Below, one piece after another: positions 25,516 to 34,879 of a DNA stretch of 53,438 nt. The DNA is from an uncultured Verrucomicrobiota bacterium (GTDB taxonomy: Bacteria; Verrucomicrobiota; Verrucomicrobiia; Limisphaerales; UBA9464): the NCBI GenBank assembly GCA_903835555.1, contig CAILNN010000137.1, forward strand, positions 1 to 53,438. The letters run 5' to 3'. The position numbers and the translations under genes are program-made. How positions within the stretch are numbered: position 1 is the first letter of the stretch; each line of letters opens with the position of its first letter. Below the pieces are notes generated by a model. It was not told the DNA's origin. It did not search any database and saw nothing but the letters and a program-made list of their open reading frames with translations.

Positions 25516-27395
25516 ATTTCCTTTCGCCCATCGGTTTTGCTTTCGCTGCCGCCCTGCCGGTGGTGGTCGGATTCTATTTGCTGAAACGCAAACGCGTCGT
25601 TCGGGTGGTTCCCAGCACCCTGCTTTGGCAGCGGTTTCTAGCCGAGAATCAGGCCAATTCGCCCTTCCAAAAACTGCGAAATCAGGCGCTGCTCTGGCTG
25701 CAATTACTGCTGCTCGCCCTCGCCGTTCTGGCGTTGGCCCGACCATACTTTTCCGGTACCACCGGAAAATCATCTCTCCAGGTGGTTATCCTGGATGCCA
25801 GTGCCTCGATGCAGGCGACCGACGAAAGCCCAAGCCGGTTTGGGCGCGCCCAGTCCGAGGCCATCAAGCTGATAGATGGCCTGAAGACGGGCTTTGGCTC
25901 TGGCGATCAACAGATGCTGGTCCTCGTGGCGGGTGCGACGGCCGAGGTCAGGCAGGGGGCTACCTCCGATCGTGCCGCACTCCGACGCGCGGTTCAGGCC
26001 GCCCGAGCAACCGATTCCTCAACCCGCCTGGGCGATGCCCTGCGGGTGGCCGAAAGCCTCACTCGGGATTTGCCCCAATCGGAAATCCATTTGTTCAGCG
26101 ACGGGGCAGGGGTGGACCTCAAGGAATTTGAACAACACGATCTACCGCTCCTGTTTCACCGTATCGGGAAACGTTCCGAAAATGCCGGTATTGCCTCGCT
26201 GGACGTCAAGATTAGCCCCGAGGATCCGAGTCAGCGGGCCATTTTCACCAGTGTGGTGAACTACGGCATCCAGCCGCTGATTTCGACCATCGAGCTTCGC
26301 TTCAACGGTCAGTTGGTGGAAACCAAACCGATCACCGTTCCCGTCGGTACCGCCACCCCCTTGGTGTTCCTGGCCCAGCAAGGGGAGGATGGTGTCTTCG
26401 CCGTAAGACTACCGCTAGCCGATGACCTTCTAGCCGACAATGAAGCACGCGCCGTCAGCCTTTTGCCCAGACCCATTCACGTCGGCCTCATTTCCCGAGG
26501 TAATCGATTCCTCGAAAAAGCACTCGCAGCCTCCTCGCCCTTGGTCGACGTCACAGTTCTCCCAGATTATCGTCCAAACGATCCGCGCTTTGATGTCACC
26601 GTTTTGGATGATGTCTCCCCAGGCTTCTGGCCTCCCGGCAATGTGTTGGCTTTTCATGTCGCCTCCACCAATTGGTTTGAGGGTCCGATTTCGGTCATCG
26701 ATTCCCCCGCCATTGTCGATTGGCGCAATACCCATCCGCTGCTCCGGTTTGTCGGCTTTGACACGGTCCAGATCGCCCAAAGTCTCGCCGTCAAAGCCCC
26801 AGGCTGGGGCATACCGCTCGTCGATTCTCCGTCCGCACCGTTGCTTCTCGCAGGCGAACTCGGACGACAACGCATCGTTTGGGTTGGCTTCGATGTTCTG
26901 CAAAGCACCTGGCCATTGCGGCTGAGCTTTCCCATCTTCGTTGCCAATGCCGTGCAATGGCTGAACCCGGCTACCGTCGCGGCGAATCGGGCATTCTTAC
27001 ATCCGGGGGATGCGATTCGATTGCCCTTGGCGTCTCCCCCGGAAAATTCATCGCCCGTCAGTCGCTTGGACCACGCTGTCCTACTCCGTCCGGACGGACA
27101 GAAGGTGACACTCCCTATCGACCCATTGGCCCGCGATCTGGTCTATGCATCGACCGATATTCAGGGCATCTACCAACTGTCCATCGGAACCAATCGGACC
27201 GATTTTGCCGTCAACCTATTGGACGCCAATGAAAGTCGGATTCAGCCTGGGGACGCTTTGAACATGGGACGGCGTGGCGATGTGCTCCCAGCGTCTCTAA
27301 AACGCGCCAATCTGGAATCGTGGCGCTGGTTCGCACTGGCGGCTTTGGCGGTCATGGCGCTGGAGTGGTGGTGGTTTCACCGGAGAACGGCTTAA
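25512..27395 (+). CDS. BatA-type VWA membrane protein
   Basis: 627 residues. The N-terminal BatA region has two helices (about 5-23 and 58-77) with KRKRVVRVVPSTLLWQRF between them. A periplasm-facing VWA domain follows (about 90-250) with an intact MIDAS motif, VVILDASASM (Asp95-x-Ser97-x-Ser99). A long beta-rich region is next, and a C-terminal anchor helix (WFALAALAVMALEWWWF) ends in Arg-Arg. BatA-like proteins take part in envelope stress tolerance and protein assembly with DUF58/MoxR partners. The GTG start at 25512 overlaps the DUF58 stop, indicating translational coupling. The following gene begins 2 bp after the stop. Confidence 0.85.
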   Translation: MNFLSPIGFAFAAALPVVVGFYLLKRKRVVRVVPSTLLWQRFLAENQANSPFQKLRNQALLWLQLLLLALAVLALARPYFSGTTGKSSLQVVILDASASMQATDESPSRFGRAQSEAIKLIDGLKTGFGSGDQQMLVLVAGATAEVRQGATSDRAALRRAVQAARATDSSTRLGDALRVAESLTRDLPQSEIHLFSDGAGVDLKEFEQHDLPLLFHRIGKRSENAGIASLDVKISPEDPSQRAIFTSVVNYGIQPLISTIELRFNGQLVETKPITVPVGTATPLVFLAQQGEDGVFAVRLPLADDLLADNEARAVSLLPRPIHVGLISRGNRFLEKALAASSPLVDVTVLPDYRPNDPRFDVTVLDDVSPGFWPPGNVLAFHVASTNWFEGPISVIDSPAIVDWRNTHPLLRFVGFDTVQIAQSLAVKAPGWGIPLVDSPSAPLLLAGELGRQRIVWVGFDVLQSTWPLRLSFPIFVANAVQWLNPATVAANRAFLHPGDAIRLPLASPPENSSPVSRLDHAVLLRPDGQKVTLPIDPLARDLVYASTDIQGIYQLSIGTNRTDFAVNLLDANESRIQPGDALNMGRRGDVLPASLKRANLESWRWFALAALAVMALEWWWFHRRTA

Positions 27396-27397
27396 CC

Positions 27398-28342
27398 ATG
27401 AAAACGTTGTTTATTCTTTGGGGAATGGCGGTTCTTTACCTCCTGTCTCAGGGCCAACGCGGCTTTTTTGCGGTAAGTGCCGACGAACCCAAGAGGGACA
27501 GCTACGTGGTTCTCTACTGTGCGCAGGATGAATTCCTGGCCGAACCGTTGCTCAAGGAATTTACACACCGCACCGGCTGCGAGGTTCGGACGGTATATGA
27601 TAGCGAGGCGGTGAAGACGGTGGGGCTGGCCAATCGCCTGCTCGCCGAACGCGGTCATCCGGGTGCCGATGTCTTTTGGGGCAATGAGGAATTTCGGACA
27701 CGTTGGCTGGCCTCCAATGGCGTCTTCGTCGCCTCCAATGGATGGTCGGCCTTTGGTAAGCGATCGCGTCGCCTGGTCATCAATACCAACCGGCTCTCGG
27801 CGACGACCGCGCCGAAATCGCTGGCCGCGCTGACCAATGCTGTCTGGCGCGGGAAAGTGTCCATCGCCTATCCGTCGTTCGGCACGACCTCGACCCACCT
27901 GATGGTCCTCCGCGCCGAATGGGGTCCGGAGCGGTGGACAGAATGGTGTCGAGCGTTGGCGTCCAATGCCCCTTTCCTGGAAGAAGGAAATTCGGAAGTT
28001 GTGGCACGGGTGGGACGCGGCCAGGCGTGGATAGGACTGACCGATTCCGACGATATTGCCGCGGGATGCAAGGAAGGGCTGCCGATCCTGGCTCTACCGC
28101 AGGAACCCTGGTCCCTCGATATGCCCAATACCGTCGCCATCGTGCGGGGGGCTCGACATCCCCGAATGGCCGAGGAATTGCGGCAATTTCTGATCAGCCC
28201 TCCTGTTCAGCAGCAATTGATCGAGGCCGGTGGACTGGAAGCACTGCAAACGCATCCAGATGTCCTTCGTCCCAATTGGGAGCGTGTCCTGAGTGATTTT
28301 ACCGTCGCCTCCGACCAACTGGAAAAGCTCTTTCGGCGATGA
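27398..28342 (+). CDS. Iron-type ABC transporter substrate-binding protein
   Basis: 314 residues with a signal peptide (LFILWGMAVLYLLSQG). The sequence after it (YVVLYCAQDEFLAEPLLKEF, GCEVRTVYDSEAVKTVGLANRLLAE, ADVFWGNEEFRT) matches the Fe(III)/polyamine-like cluster of periplasmic binding proteins. Usual family ligands are ferric ion, thiamine or similar; the ligand here is not known. The C-terminal block MPNTVAIVRGARHP...EELRQFLISPPVQQQL is also typical. The ATG is at 27398, 2 bp after the BatA stop, and the stop overlaps the permease start (ATGA). Finding such a protein between VWA genes is unusual. Confidence 0.85.
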   Translation: MKTLFILWGMAVLYLLSQGQRGFFAVSADEPKRDSYVVLYCAQDEFLAEPLLKEFTHRTGCEVRTVYDSEAVKTVGLANRLLAERGHPGADVFWGNEEFRTRWLASNGVFVASNGWSAFGKRSRRLVINTNRLSATTAPKSLAALTNAVWRGKVSIAYPSFGTTSTHLMVLRAEWGPERWTEWCRALASNAPFLEEGNSEVVARVGRGQAWIGLTDSDDIAAGCKEGLPILALPQEPWSLDMPNTVAIVRGARHPRMAEELRQFLISPPVQQQLIEAGGLEALQTHPDVLRPNWERVLSDFTVASDQLEKLFRR

Positions 28343-30846
28343 GTGGAACGTTGCTCCTTCATTCTCTTCTGGTCGCTGTGGGAGCCACCTTGCTCGCCAT
28401 GGGCTTTGGCCTCCTTGCTGCTCTAGCGGTCTGGGGGTTGCCTCCTGTTTGGCAGAAGCTCGCGGCGATCGTTCCACTGACCAATGCTCTCCTGCCGCCA
28501 TTTCTTTTGGCCAATGCCTGGCTCGGCTGGATGGCTTCGTGGCGGGCAATGCAATCGCCAGAGTTCTTGGAGTGGACCAATCTGCCTCTCACGGCTGCCG
28601 CACTGGGGGGACTCTTATGGCCTATCCCATCACTCGTGGTTTTCCAGGCACTCGATCGAATCCCCGCCGTCCAGTTGGAAATGGAATCCAGCCTCATCGG
28701 TTGGTCATTGATTCGGTGGCTGGTCTGGCCGGCAGTGCGTCCAGTTTGTCAGTCCGTCGCCCCATTGCTCCTGGTATTGGCTCTCGCCAATTTCACCATT
28801 CCCACCTTGTTTCAAGTTCGGGTATTTACCGAGGCATTTTGGGTGCGCTTCAATACCCGCCTGGACCCTTGGGATGCCTTGTCAGTGGCGTGGCCCCTCA
28901 TGGTGCTTCCCCTGCTTTTATTGATTCTGCCGCAACACCGTTGCTTCCGGTTCAGTCGCTCGGTTCGAGCCGCCCATGCTCCATTGGTTCGCCGACGCCT
29001 CGGTGGGTGGTTTGGCTGCGCGGCAGCCCCGGTTTCGGGTTGGCTCGCCGTGGTCTTGTTTGGGCCGCTTGCCAGCCTTCTGCTCGCTCGTCGCACATGG
29101 ACTGAACTCCCAGGAGCAGCCTCTGCAGGACAATCGGCGTGGCTTCAATCGCTTTCCACCTCGCTGATTCCGGCCAGTACGGTGGTCCTCTTGTCGTCGC
29201 TCATCGTAGGACTTCAGCGCCAGCCGCGAGGGCCGCGCTTGGCTTGGCTCCTTTTTTTGACCCCAGGAGTCTTTCTAGGCGTCCTGGCGATTGAACTGTT
29301 CAATCGACCCGCGCTGTTTGCCTTCTATCAATCGTCGGCAATCCAATGGCTCATGTTGACCCTCCGCTACTGGCCCCTCGGTTGGGCGGTGGTCGCTGCC
29401 TTTTCTGATCCGATGGGGGGTGTCCACTCCGACGCCGCACGATTGGCCGGGGCCGGTCCATGGGGGCGCTGGCAGGTCAGTCGGCTCCCACTTGTGTGGC
29501 GTCCGGCCATGGCCGTCTGGTTAATCATTGTCTGCCTCTGCCTATGGGATGTCGAATCCGTCGTCCTGGTTCAACCTCCGGGTGGCGAAACTCTAGCATT
29601 ACGCATTTTTAACCTTCTGCACTATGGTCATGCCAATCAGGTTAACGCCTTGGCCATCGTACTCCTGGCCACTGCCCTCGGAATTGGTACCGTGCTGCTC
29701 TTGGCCGTCGCCGGCCTCGCACCCCGCCGCCCGCAGTCAATCGGTGTTCCGCTCCGATCGGCTGTTGCCTTGCCGTTCCTCATTGCCGGAATCGGCTTCT
29801 TCGCTTCGGGTTGCCGACCCCCAGACGGTGTTGAGGCCAGCCAGCTCAAAAGTACGGTCTTTAGCGCGGTGCAGGTGATCGGCAGTCGCGGAACCGCCCC
29901 GGGCCAATTTAACAAGCCCCGGTCATTGGTCTGTGATCGACAGGACAATCTCTACGTCGTGGATATGACCGGTCGGGTTCAGAAATTTAGTTCATCAGGT
30001 GAGTGGATGCTGCAATGGCAGATGCCCGAAACCGATTTGGGAAAACCGAAGGGTATGGGACTCGACCCAGACGGTAATGTCCTGGTCGTAGAGCCCCACT
30101 ACCAGCGAATCAATCACTTTAATACCAACGGTCAATTGGTCGCCCAATGGGGACGCAAGGGAACGGCTCCATCTGAATTCATTCTGCCGCGGGCAATCGC
30201 CGTCACCTCTCTGGGCGAATACCTGGTCAGCGAGTACACGGTCGTCGACCGTATTCAGCGTTTCACCGTGACGCTACCACACCCCGATAGTTCCGTAGCG
30301 TTACCTCAGGGCCGCCCATCTACTGTGATTCCTTATCATTTTCAAGGCTTTTGGGGCGAGCCGGGGTTGAATCCCGGGCAATTTAATCGGGCGGAAGGAC
30401 TTGGAATCGACAGCCATGACCTTCTGTATGTCGCTGATTCCTGCAATCATCGCATCCAGGTCTTCCGCAGCGATGGCCAGTTTGTCCGTACCTATGGACA
30501 TGCCGGACGCGGTCCGGGTGAATTCAGCTATCCTTACGACATCAAAGTCGACGAATTGGGAAGGCAGTATGTCTGTGAATTTGGCAATAGCCGCATTTCC
30601 ATTTTGGATGCCAATGACCACTTGATTGAAACCATTGGGGGACACGCAGCCGGTGCAGCCCCGGGAGAATTTGCCAATCCGTGGTCCATAACCCTCAATT
30701 CAGCGGGTGACCTCTATGTCGCCGACTCGCAAAACCATCGGGTACAAAAATTCCTGCGAAAGCGCGGACGCTCTCTTGCTTCAGCCAATGTCGGGAGTTT
30801 GTTGACGTCGATACCGTCGGCCGGATTTGCTCCTGGAGCCCCATGA
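28339..30846 (+). CDS. Two-domain ABC permease fused to an NHL-repeat lipoprotein
   Basis: 835 residues in one continuous frame. Residues about 1-470 resemble FbpB/ThiP-type permeases: about 11-12 helices in two halves, each with a cytoplasmic coupling-loop-like segment (EMESSLIGWSLIRWLVWPAVRP at about 115; HSDAARLAGAGPWGRWQVSRLPLVWRP at about 370). Residues about 475-492 form a classical lipoprotein signal (ALPFLIAGIGFFASGC, lipobox Cys492). About 500-815 hold roughly six NHL propeller blades (GTAPGQFNKPRSLVCD, LYVADSCNHRIQVF, GEFSYPYDIKVD, LYVADSQNHRVQKF). Either this is a true fusion, or the NHL part starts internally, for example at the in-frame TTG at 29770. Its stop overlaps the next start (ATGA). 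Confidence 0.85.
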   Translation: MSGTLLLHSLLVAVGATLLAMGFGLLAALAVWGLPPVWQKLAAIVPLTNALLPPFLLANAWLGWMASWRAMQSPEFLEWTNLPLTAAALGGLLWPIPSLVVFQALDRIPAVQLEMESSLIGWSLIRWLVWPAVRPVCQSVAPLLLVLALANFTIPTLFQVRVFTEAFWVRFNTRLDPWDALSVAWPLMVLPLLLLILPQHRCFRFSRSVRAAHAPLVRRRLGGWFGCAAAPVSGWLAVVLFGPLASLLLARRTWTELPGAASAGQSAWLQSLSTSLIPASTVVLLSSLIVGLQRQPRGPRLAWLLFLTPGVFLGVLAIELFNRPALFAFYQSSAIQWLMLTLRYWPLGWAVVAAFSDPMGGVHSDAARLAGAGPWGRWQVSRLPLVWRPAMAVWLIIVCLCLWDVESVVLVQPPGGETLALRIFNLLHYGHANQVNALAIVLLATALGIGTVLLLAVAGLAPRRPQSIGVPLRSAVALPFLIAGIGFFASGCRPPDGVEASQLKSTVFSAVQVIGSRGTAPGQFNKPRSLVCDRQDNLYVVDMTGRVQKFSSSGEWMLQWQMPETDLGKPKGMGLDPDGNVLVVEPHYQRINHFNTNGQLVAQWGRKGTAPSEFILPRAIAVTSLGEYLVSEYTVVDRIQRFTVTLPHPDSSVALPQGRPSTVIPYHFQGFWGEPGLNPGQFNRAEGLGIDSHDLLYVADSCNHRIQVFRSDGQFVRTYGHAGRGPGEFSYPYDIKVDELGRQYVCEFGNSRISILDANDHLIETIGGHAAGAAPGEFANPWSITLNSAGDLYVADSQNHRVQKFLRKRGRSLASANVGSLLTSIPSAGFAPGAP

Positions 30847-33719
30847 GGCTGACTTTTTCCAATCCCCAGTGGCTCTGGCTGCTGCCGCCGGTCCTTGCCT
30901 GGACGCTCTGGCTGGCTTGGAGGTCTGATGCCTCATTGAATCGCGTTCGGCGGATAACTTCCCTGACAATCCGTTTGATTGCCATTCTGCTTCTGATCGG
31001 CGCGGTGGCCGGAGCCCAATGGTACCTGCGGGAAGAAGGAATGAACGTCTTCTTTCTTCTGGACCGATCAGACAGCATCCCCAGTGCCCAACAAGAGCAG
31101 GCTCGGGCGCAAGCCAACCTCTGGGTCAAGTCCAAGCCGCCGAAAGACAAGGCTGGGTTCCTCATTTTCGGTGCCGATGCCGCCCTCGAATCCGAGGCCC
31201 GAACAGCCGCCGATCGGGAAAAAATCCAGGCGGTTGTGGACCCCGAGAGGACCGATATTGCTGGAGCCATCCGGTTGGCGTCCGCTGCCCTCCAGGAGAC
31301 CGGCCAGCGAAAATTGGTGCTGTTCTCAGACGGAAACGAAAATTCCGGCGACGCTTTGACGGCTGTCAACATGGCCCATTCCCAGGCGGTAACCGTGGAT
31401 GTCGTGCCCATGGGCGTTCGCCGCGTTGGGGACGTCTCGGTGCAAAAGATAGGTCTGCCATCGAAGCTCAAAAAGGGTCAAACCTTTGAAGCCAAAATCT
31501 TTGCCACTTCCGACCAACCGCGTAAAGCAAAGCTTAAACTACTTCGCAACGATCAATTGCTCGGCGAACAAACCGTTCAATTGGAGGCCGGGAAAAACCT
31601 ATTTACCTTGCCCCAAACTCTGTCATCGGCGGGCTTTTATAGCTACGAGGTGCAGTTGGAAACCCCGGACGATCCGGTACCCCAAAACAATAAAGCCAAC
31701 GGATTCGTGATGGTCCGTGAGGGTCAGTCAATCCTGATCGTTTCCTCCGATCCCTCCACCGAAGGCGCACTGGTGGCGGCTCTTCGCGAAAAAATGACCG
31801 TCAAATTGACCGACGTTCGCGGATTTCCCGGTACGTTGCCCGAACTACAAAGTTACGACGAAATCATCCTCAGCAATGTCGCTGCGGGAGACATGGGCCG
31901 CGAAATGATGCAACTGCTGGAAAGTGCAGTGCGCGATTTTGGCGTTGGATTGGTCTGCATCGGCGGCGATCAGTCCTATGCGGCGGGAGGATATCGCAAC
32001 ACCCCGTTGGAAGAGGTCTTGCCGGTGGAAATGGAATTGAGCTCAAAGAAGGTCCTCCCCAAAGGAGCCCTCGGATTGGTCATGCACGGCATGGAGTTCG
32101 CCAACGGTAACCAGGTGGCCCGTGGCATTGCCTTGGCCGCACTGGATTCCCTTGGGCCGCTCGATGAAATGGGCGTGTGGCTCTGGGATGGCAATGAACA
32201 CCCGCTCTTCAGCCTTCAGGCGGTTGGCGATCGCCGGGATTTGGCCCGCAAGATCGCCGCGATGAACCAGGGCGACCTCCCCGATTTCCAAGGCCTGATG
32301 ACGTTGGCCAATGCCGACCTTCAAAAATCTACCGCCAATCTCAAGCATCTGATCGTGTTCAGCGACGGCGATCCCAATGCGCCCACGGCCCAGCTCATGG
32401 CCGATATCGTGAAGCACAAGATCACCGTCAGTACCGTCATGATTGGCGGCCATGTCCAGCCGACCACCATGATGAACATGGCGGAGCTCGGACACGGGCG
32501 GTTTTACGACGTGAAATCGGCAGCCCAGTTGCCAAAGATATTCATCAAAGAAGCCTCCATCATTCTCAAGTCGGCCATCGTCGAAGAAACGTTCGTCCCG
32601 CAAGTCGCCGCCCCGAGCGAGATCATTCGCGGAATCCAGGGCTATCCAGCGCTGCAAGGATACGTTGCGACCTCGACCAAGGCGCGGGCGGAAACGCCCC
32701 TATTGACCGACAAAGGCGATCCGCTCCTGGCCCATTGGCAGTTTGGCTTGGGACGCGCGGTCGCCTTCACCAGCGATGCCAACGCCAAATGGGCTCGGGA
32801 CTGGGTAGGATGGGGACGCTACCAGCAATTCTGGACTCAGGTGGCCAATTGGGCCTTGCGCCGTGTCGAACCCGGCGATTTTACCACCGAAGTCAGCGTG
32901 GAAAATGGGGATGGGACACTCTCCGTCGAAGCCTTGGATGCCCAGGGCAATTTCCGAAACTTCCTCAATCTGCGGGTGTCGGTCGTAACTCCCAAGGGCG
33001 AAAAAACCGAGGTCCCGTTGCAACAAACCGGCCCGGGTCGATATGAAGGAAAATTTCCGACCCGGGAGGTGGGAGCCTATAGCCTGAATTTGGGGGAATT
33101 CCGCAACGGAGCCCGTGTGTCGTCCCAGGTGGTGGGTGCCAGTGTCAACTATTCCCCTGAATTCAATGCCGTGGAACCCGACATTCAGTTGCTTCGCCGG
33201 ATTGCCGAGGCCGGAGGCGGAGCCATCCTGAATCCTGCCTCTGACAATCCGTTCCTGATGGGACGAAAAAAGACCTACCACGCGCGAGACCTCTGGGAAG
33301 ACCTGTTGAAGTGCTTCGTCTGCCTGTTCGTTTTCGATGTCGGTGTCAGGCGGGTGGACTTTGATCGCGAAGAATGGGGCCGTTGGTTTGCGTCCCTACG
33401 ACGTCGCCTCGGCCTGGGAGACCACCGATCGGTATCCGCCCCACCAGAGGCCCTCGGTTCGCTATTGGCTAGCCGCGACCGGATTCGAGCGGAGCGCACT
33501 GGCTCCGGCACGGCGGCCGCAGAGAAACCGATTTTGCCACGTGCCGACCTGTTTCAGCCGAAGTCGGTGCCGGTGCACGACCAACAAGCGAAATCAACGA
33601 CTTCCCAGCCTGCAGATAGCGCCACGGATACAAACACAACGCCAACCGCCCAGCCAGAACCGCCGAAAGGGACGGCTTCCCGCCTATTGGATGCCAAGAA
33701 GCGGGCCAAGCGCCCGTGA
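30843..33719 (+). CDS. Large VWA/glutamine-amidotransferase-like membrane protein
   Basis: 958 residues. Two N-terminal helices (about 8-27 and 38-58) precede a VWA domain with an intact MIDAS (FLLDRSDSIP, Asp74-x-Ser76-x-Ser78). A middle region (about 295-400, ILIVSSDPS and LVCIGGDQSYAAGGYRNTPLEEVLPVE) resembles class I glutamine amidotransferase-like domains that lack a catalytic Cys. A second VWA-like region follows (HLIVFSDGDP, about 500-590). A membrane helix lies near 820 (FVCLFVFDVG), and a Pro/Thr/Lys tail ends the protein. Such proteins occur in Verrucomicrobiota and Planctomycetota envelope clusters. Its ATG overlaps the permease stop. Confidence 0.85.
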   Translation: MRLTFSNPQWLWLLPPVLAWTLWLAWRSDASLNRVRRITSLTIRLIAILLLIGAVAGAQWYLREEGMNVFFLLDRSDSIPSAQQEQARAQANLWVKSKPPKDKAGFLIFGADAALESEARTAADREKIQAVVDPERTDIAGAIRLASAALQETGQRKLVLFSDGNENSGDALTAVNMAHSQAVTVDVVPMGVRRVGDVSVQKIGLPSKLKKGQTFEAKIFATSDQPRKAKLKLLRNDQLLGEQTVQLEAGKNLFTLPQTLSSAGFYSYEVQLETPDDPVPQNNKANGFVMVREGQSILIVSSDPSTEGALVAALREKMTVKLTDVRGFPGTLPELQSYDEIILSNVAAGDMGREMMQLLESAVRDFGVGLVCIGGDQSYAAGGYRNTPLEEVLPVEMELSSKKVLPKGALGLVMHGMEFANGNQVARGIALAALDSLGPLDEMGVWLWDGNEHPLFSLQAVGDRRDLARKIAAMNQGDLPDFQGLMTLANADLQKSTANLKHLIVFSDGDPNAPTAQLMADIVKHKITVSTVMIGGHVQPTTMMNMAELGHGRFYDVKSAAQLPKIFIKEASIILKSAIVEETFVPQVAAPSEIIRGIQGYPALQGYVATSTKARAETPLLTDKGDPLLAHWQFGLGRAVAFTSDANAKWARDWVGWGRYQQFWTQVANWALRRVEPGDFTTEVSVENGDGTLSVEALDAQGNFRNFLNLRVSVVTPKGEKTEVPLQQTGPGRYEGKFPTREVGAYSLNLGEFRNGARVSSQVVGASVNYSPEFNAVEPDIQLLRRIAEAGGGAILNPASDNPFLMGRKKTYHARDLWEDLLKCFVCLFVFDVGVRRVDFDREEWGRWFASLRRRLGLGDHRSVSAPPEALGSLLASRDRIRAERTGSGTAAAEKPILPRADLFQPKSVPVHDQQAKSTTSQPADSATDTNTTPTAQPEPPKGTASRLLDAKKRAKRP

Positions 33720-33772
33720 TCTTACCGCAAAAAAGGTTCGCCAAGTGTCCCCAAATCTGCCAGAAGACCCCT

Positions 33773-33824
33773 CCCCGGTGAGCAAAAGCCGTTTGCATGG
33801 GTTATTGCATGGGTGCTCACGGGG
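33773..33824 (+). promoter_or_regulatory. Leader hairpin with tandem 10-mers before hisG
   Basis: CCCCGGTGAGCA (33773-33784) pairs with TGCTCACGGGG (33814-33824), one base bulged, seven bases before the hisG start. Its loop contains TTGCATGGGT twice (33793-33802 and 33805-33814). It could control hisG initiation or serve as a protein site. A tiny frame beginning in the loop has only one His codon, so classical His attenuation is not supported. Confidence 0.4.
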
Positions 33825-33831
33825 CTGATTC

Positions 33832-34740
33832 ATGAGCGATTCGTCAACTGTCGCGGCACCTTCCGGTCGCCGATGCCTGAAGCTGGGACTCCCCAAGGGT
33901 TCCCTGCAGGATGCCACTTTGGAAAAGATGGCCAAGGCAGGATGGAACATCACGGTTTCAAGCCGTAGCTATGAGCCATACGTCGACGACTCCGAGCTCA
34001 GCATTCGCCTAATCCGAGCTCAAGAAATCAGCCGCTACGTCGAATTGGGTTACTTGGATGCCGGCATAACCGGTTACGACTGGATTCAAGAGAATCACAG
34101 CGACGTCCACGAGATCGGAGAGTTCGTTTTTAGCAAGGCCACCCGGCAGGCGACTCGCTGGGTTCTGGCTGTGCCAGACGAGTCCACAATCAAGTCCGTG
34201 CATGATTTGGAAGGAAAACGGATCGCCACCGAGGTCGTGGGATTGACCAAGCGCTGGTTGGATTCCCATGGCGTTAAGGCTGAGGTTGAGTTTTCTTGGG
34301 GCGCGACCGAAGTTAAAGCTCGCGAGTTGGTGGATGCCATCGTCGAGGTCACGGAGACCGGTTCATCTCTGCGAGCCAATAAATTGCGCATTGTTGAGAC
34401 CTTGCTGGTGTCCACTCCACGCCTGATTGCCAATCACTTGGCTTGGAAGGATGCATGGAAACGCCAAAAGGTCGAAACCCTGTTTCTCCTCCTGCAAGCA
34501 GCGATTGAGGCGGAGTCAAAGGTGGGGTTAAAGATGAACGTTCGTGACAGGGACCTGAAAAACCTGTTGGAATCCCTCCCGGCTTTGCGTAATCCCACGG
34601 TTTCGAGCCTGAGTCTGCCTGGATGGGTGGCGGTGGAGACAATTATTGACGAATCTGTCGTCCGGGAAATCGTTCCGCGTTTGAAGACGGCGGGTGCCGA
34701 AGGGATTATCGAGTATCCGTTGAACAAAGTCGTTTACTGA
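33832..34740 (+). CDS. hisG: ATP phosphoribosyltransferase, long form (HisG)
   Basis: 302 residues, first enzyme of histidine synthesis, condensing ATP with [25 protein letters not shown] is the N-terminal block, [11 protein letters not shown] and [18 protein letters not shown] follow, and [36 protein letters not shown] carries the PRPP loop. The C-terminal about 85 residues form the ACT-like regulatory domain of the long form ([25 protein letters not shown]...[33 protein letters not shown]), so feedback inhibition by histidine is expected and no HisZ is needed. The start is the ATG at 33832. It is 112 bp after the VWA operon and is probably transcribed separately. Confidence 0.95.
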   Translation: MSDSSTVAAPSGRRCLKLGLPKGSLQDATLEKMAKAGWNITVSSRSYEPYVDDSELSIRLIRAQEISRYVELGYLDAGITGYDWIQENHSDVHEIGEFVFSKATRQATRWVLAVPDESTIKSVHDLEGKRIATEVVGLTKRWLDSHGVKAEVEFSWGATEVKARELVDAIVEVTETGSSLRANKLRIVETLLVSTPRLIANHLAWKDAWKRQKVETLFLLLQAAIEAESKVGLKMNVRDRDLKNLLESLPALRNPTVSSLSLPGWVAVETIIDESVVREIVPRLKTAGAEGIIEYPLNKVVY

Positions 34741-34765
34741 AGTTAGGTACGTTGCATTTAACATT

Positions 34766-34867
34766 ATGGGATCACTGAAGAAGCGTCGAAAGGCTAAGAT
34801 CAACAAGCACAAGCGTCGTAAGAAGCTGCGTCAGAACCGCCACAAAAAGCGGACCTGGCAGAAGTAG
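34766..34867 (+). CDS. bS22-like (AURKAIP1/COX24 domain) ribosomal protein
   Basis: 33 residues, easily missed: it begins [20 protein letters not shown] and ends RHKKRTWQK. Nearly every residue is Lys, Arg, His, Asn or Gln. The pattern matches the bacterial AURKAIP1/COX24 peptides (relatives of mitochondrial mS38). In mycobacteria one such peptide is the small-subunit protein bS22, bound near the decoding region. The ATG at 34766 is 25 bp after the hisG stop. The ribosome site is weak (no clear AGGAG). An 11-bp inverted repeat follows 12 bp after its stop. Confidence 0.8.
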   Translation: MGSLKKRRKAKINKHKRRKKLRQNRHKKRTWQK

Positions 34868-34879
34868 CCTATCCCGCCT

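Noticed and set aside
33793..33840. His attenuator leader peptide before hisG
   Set aside because: The small frame in the loop contains a single His codon and no terminator/antiterminator pair follows.
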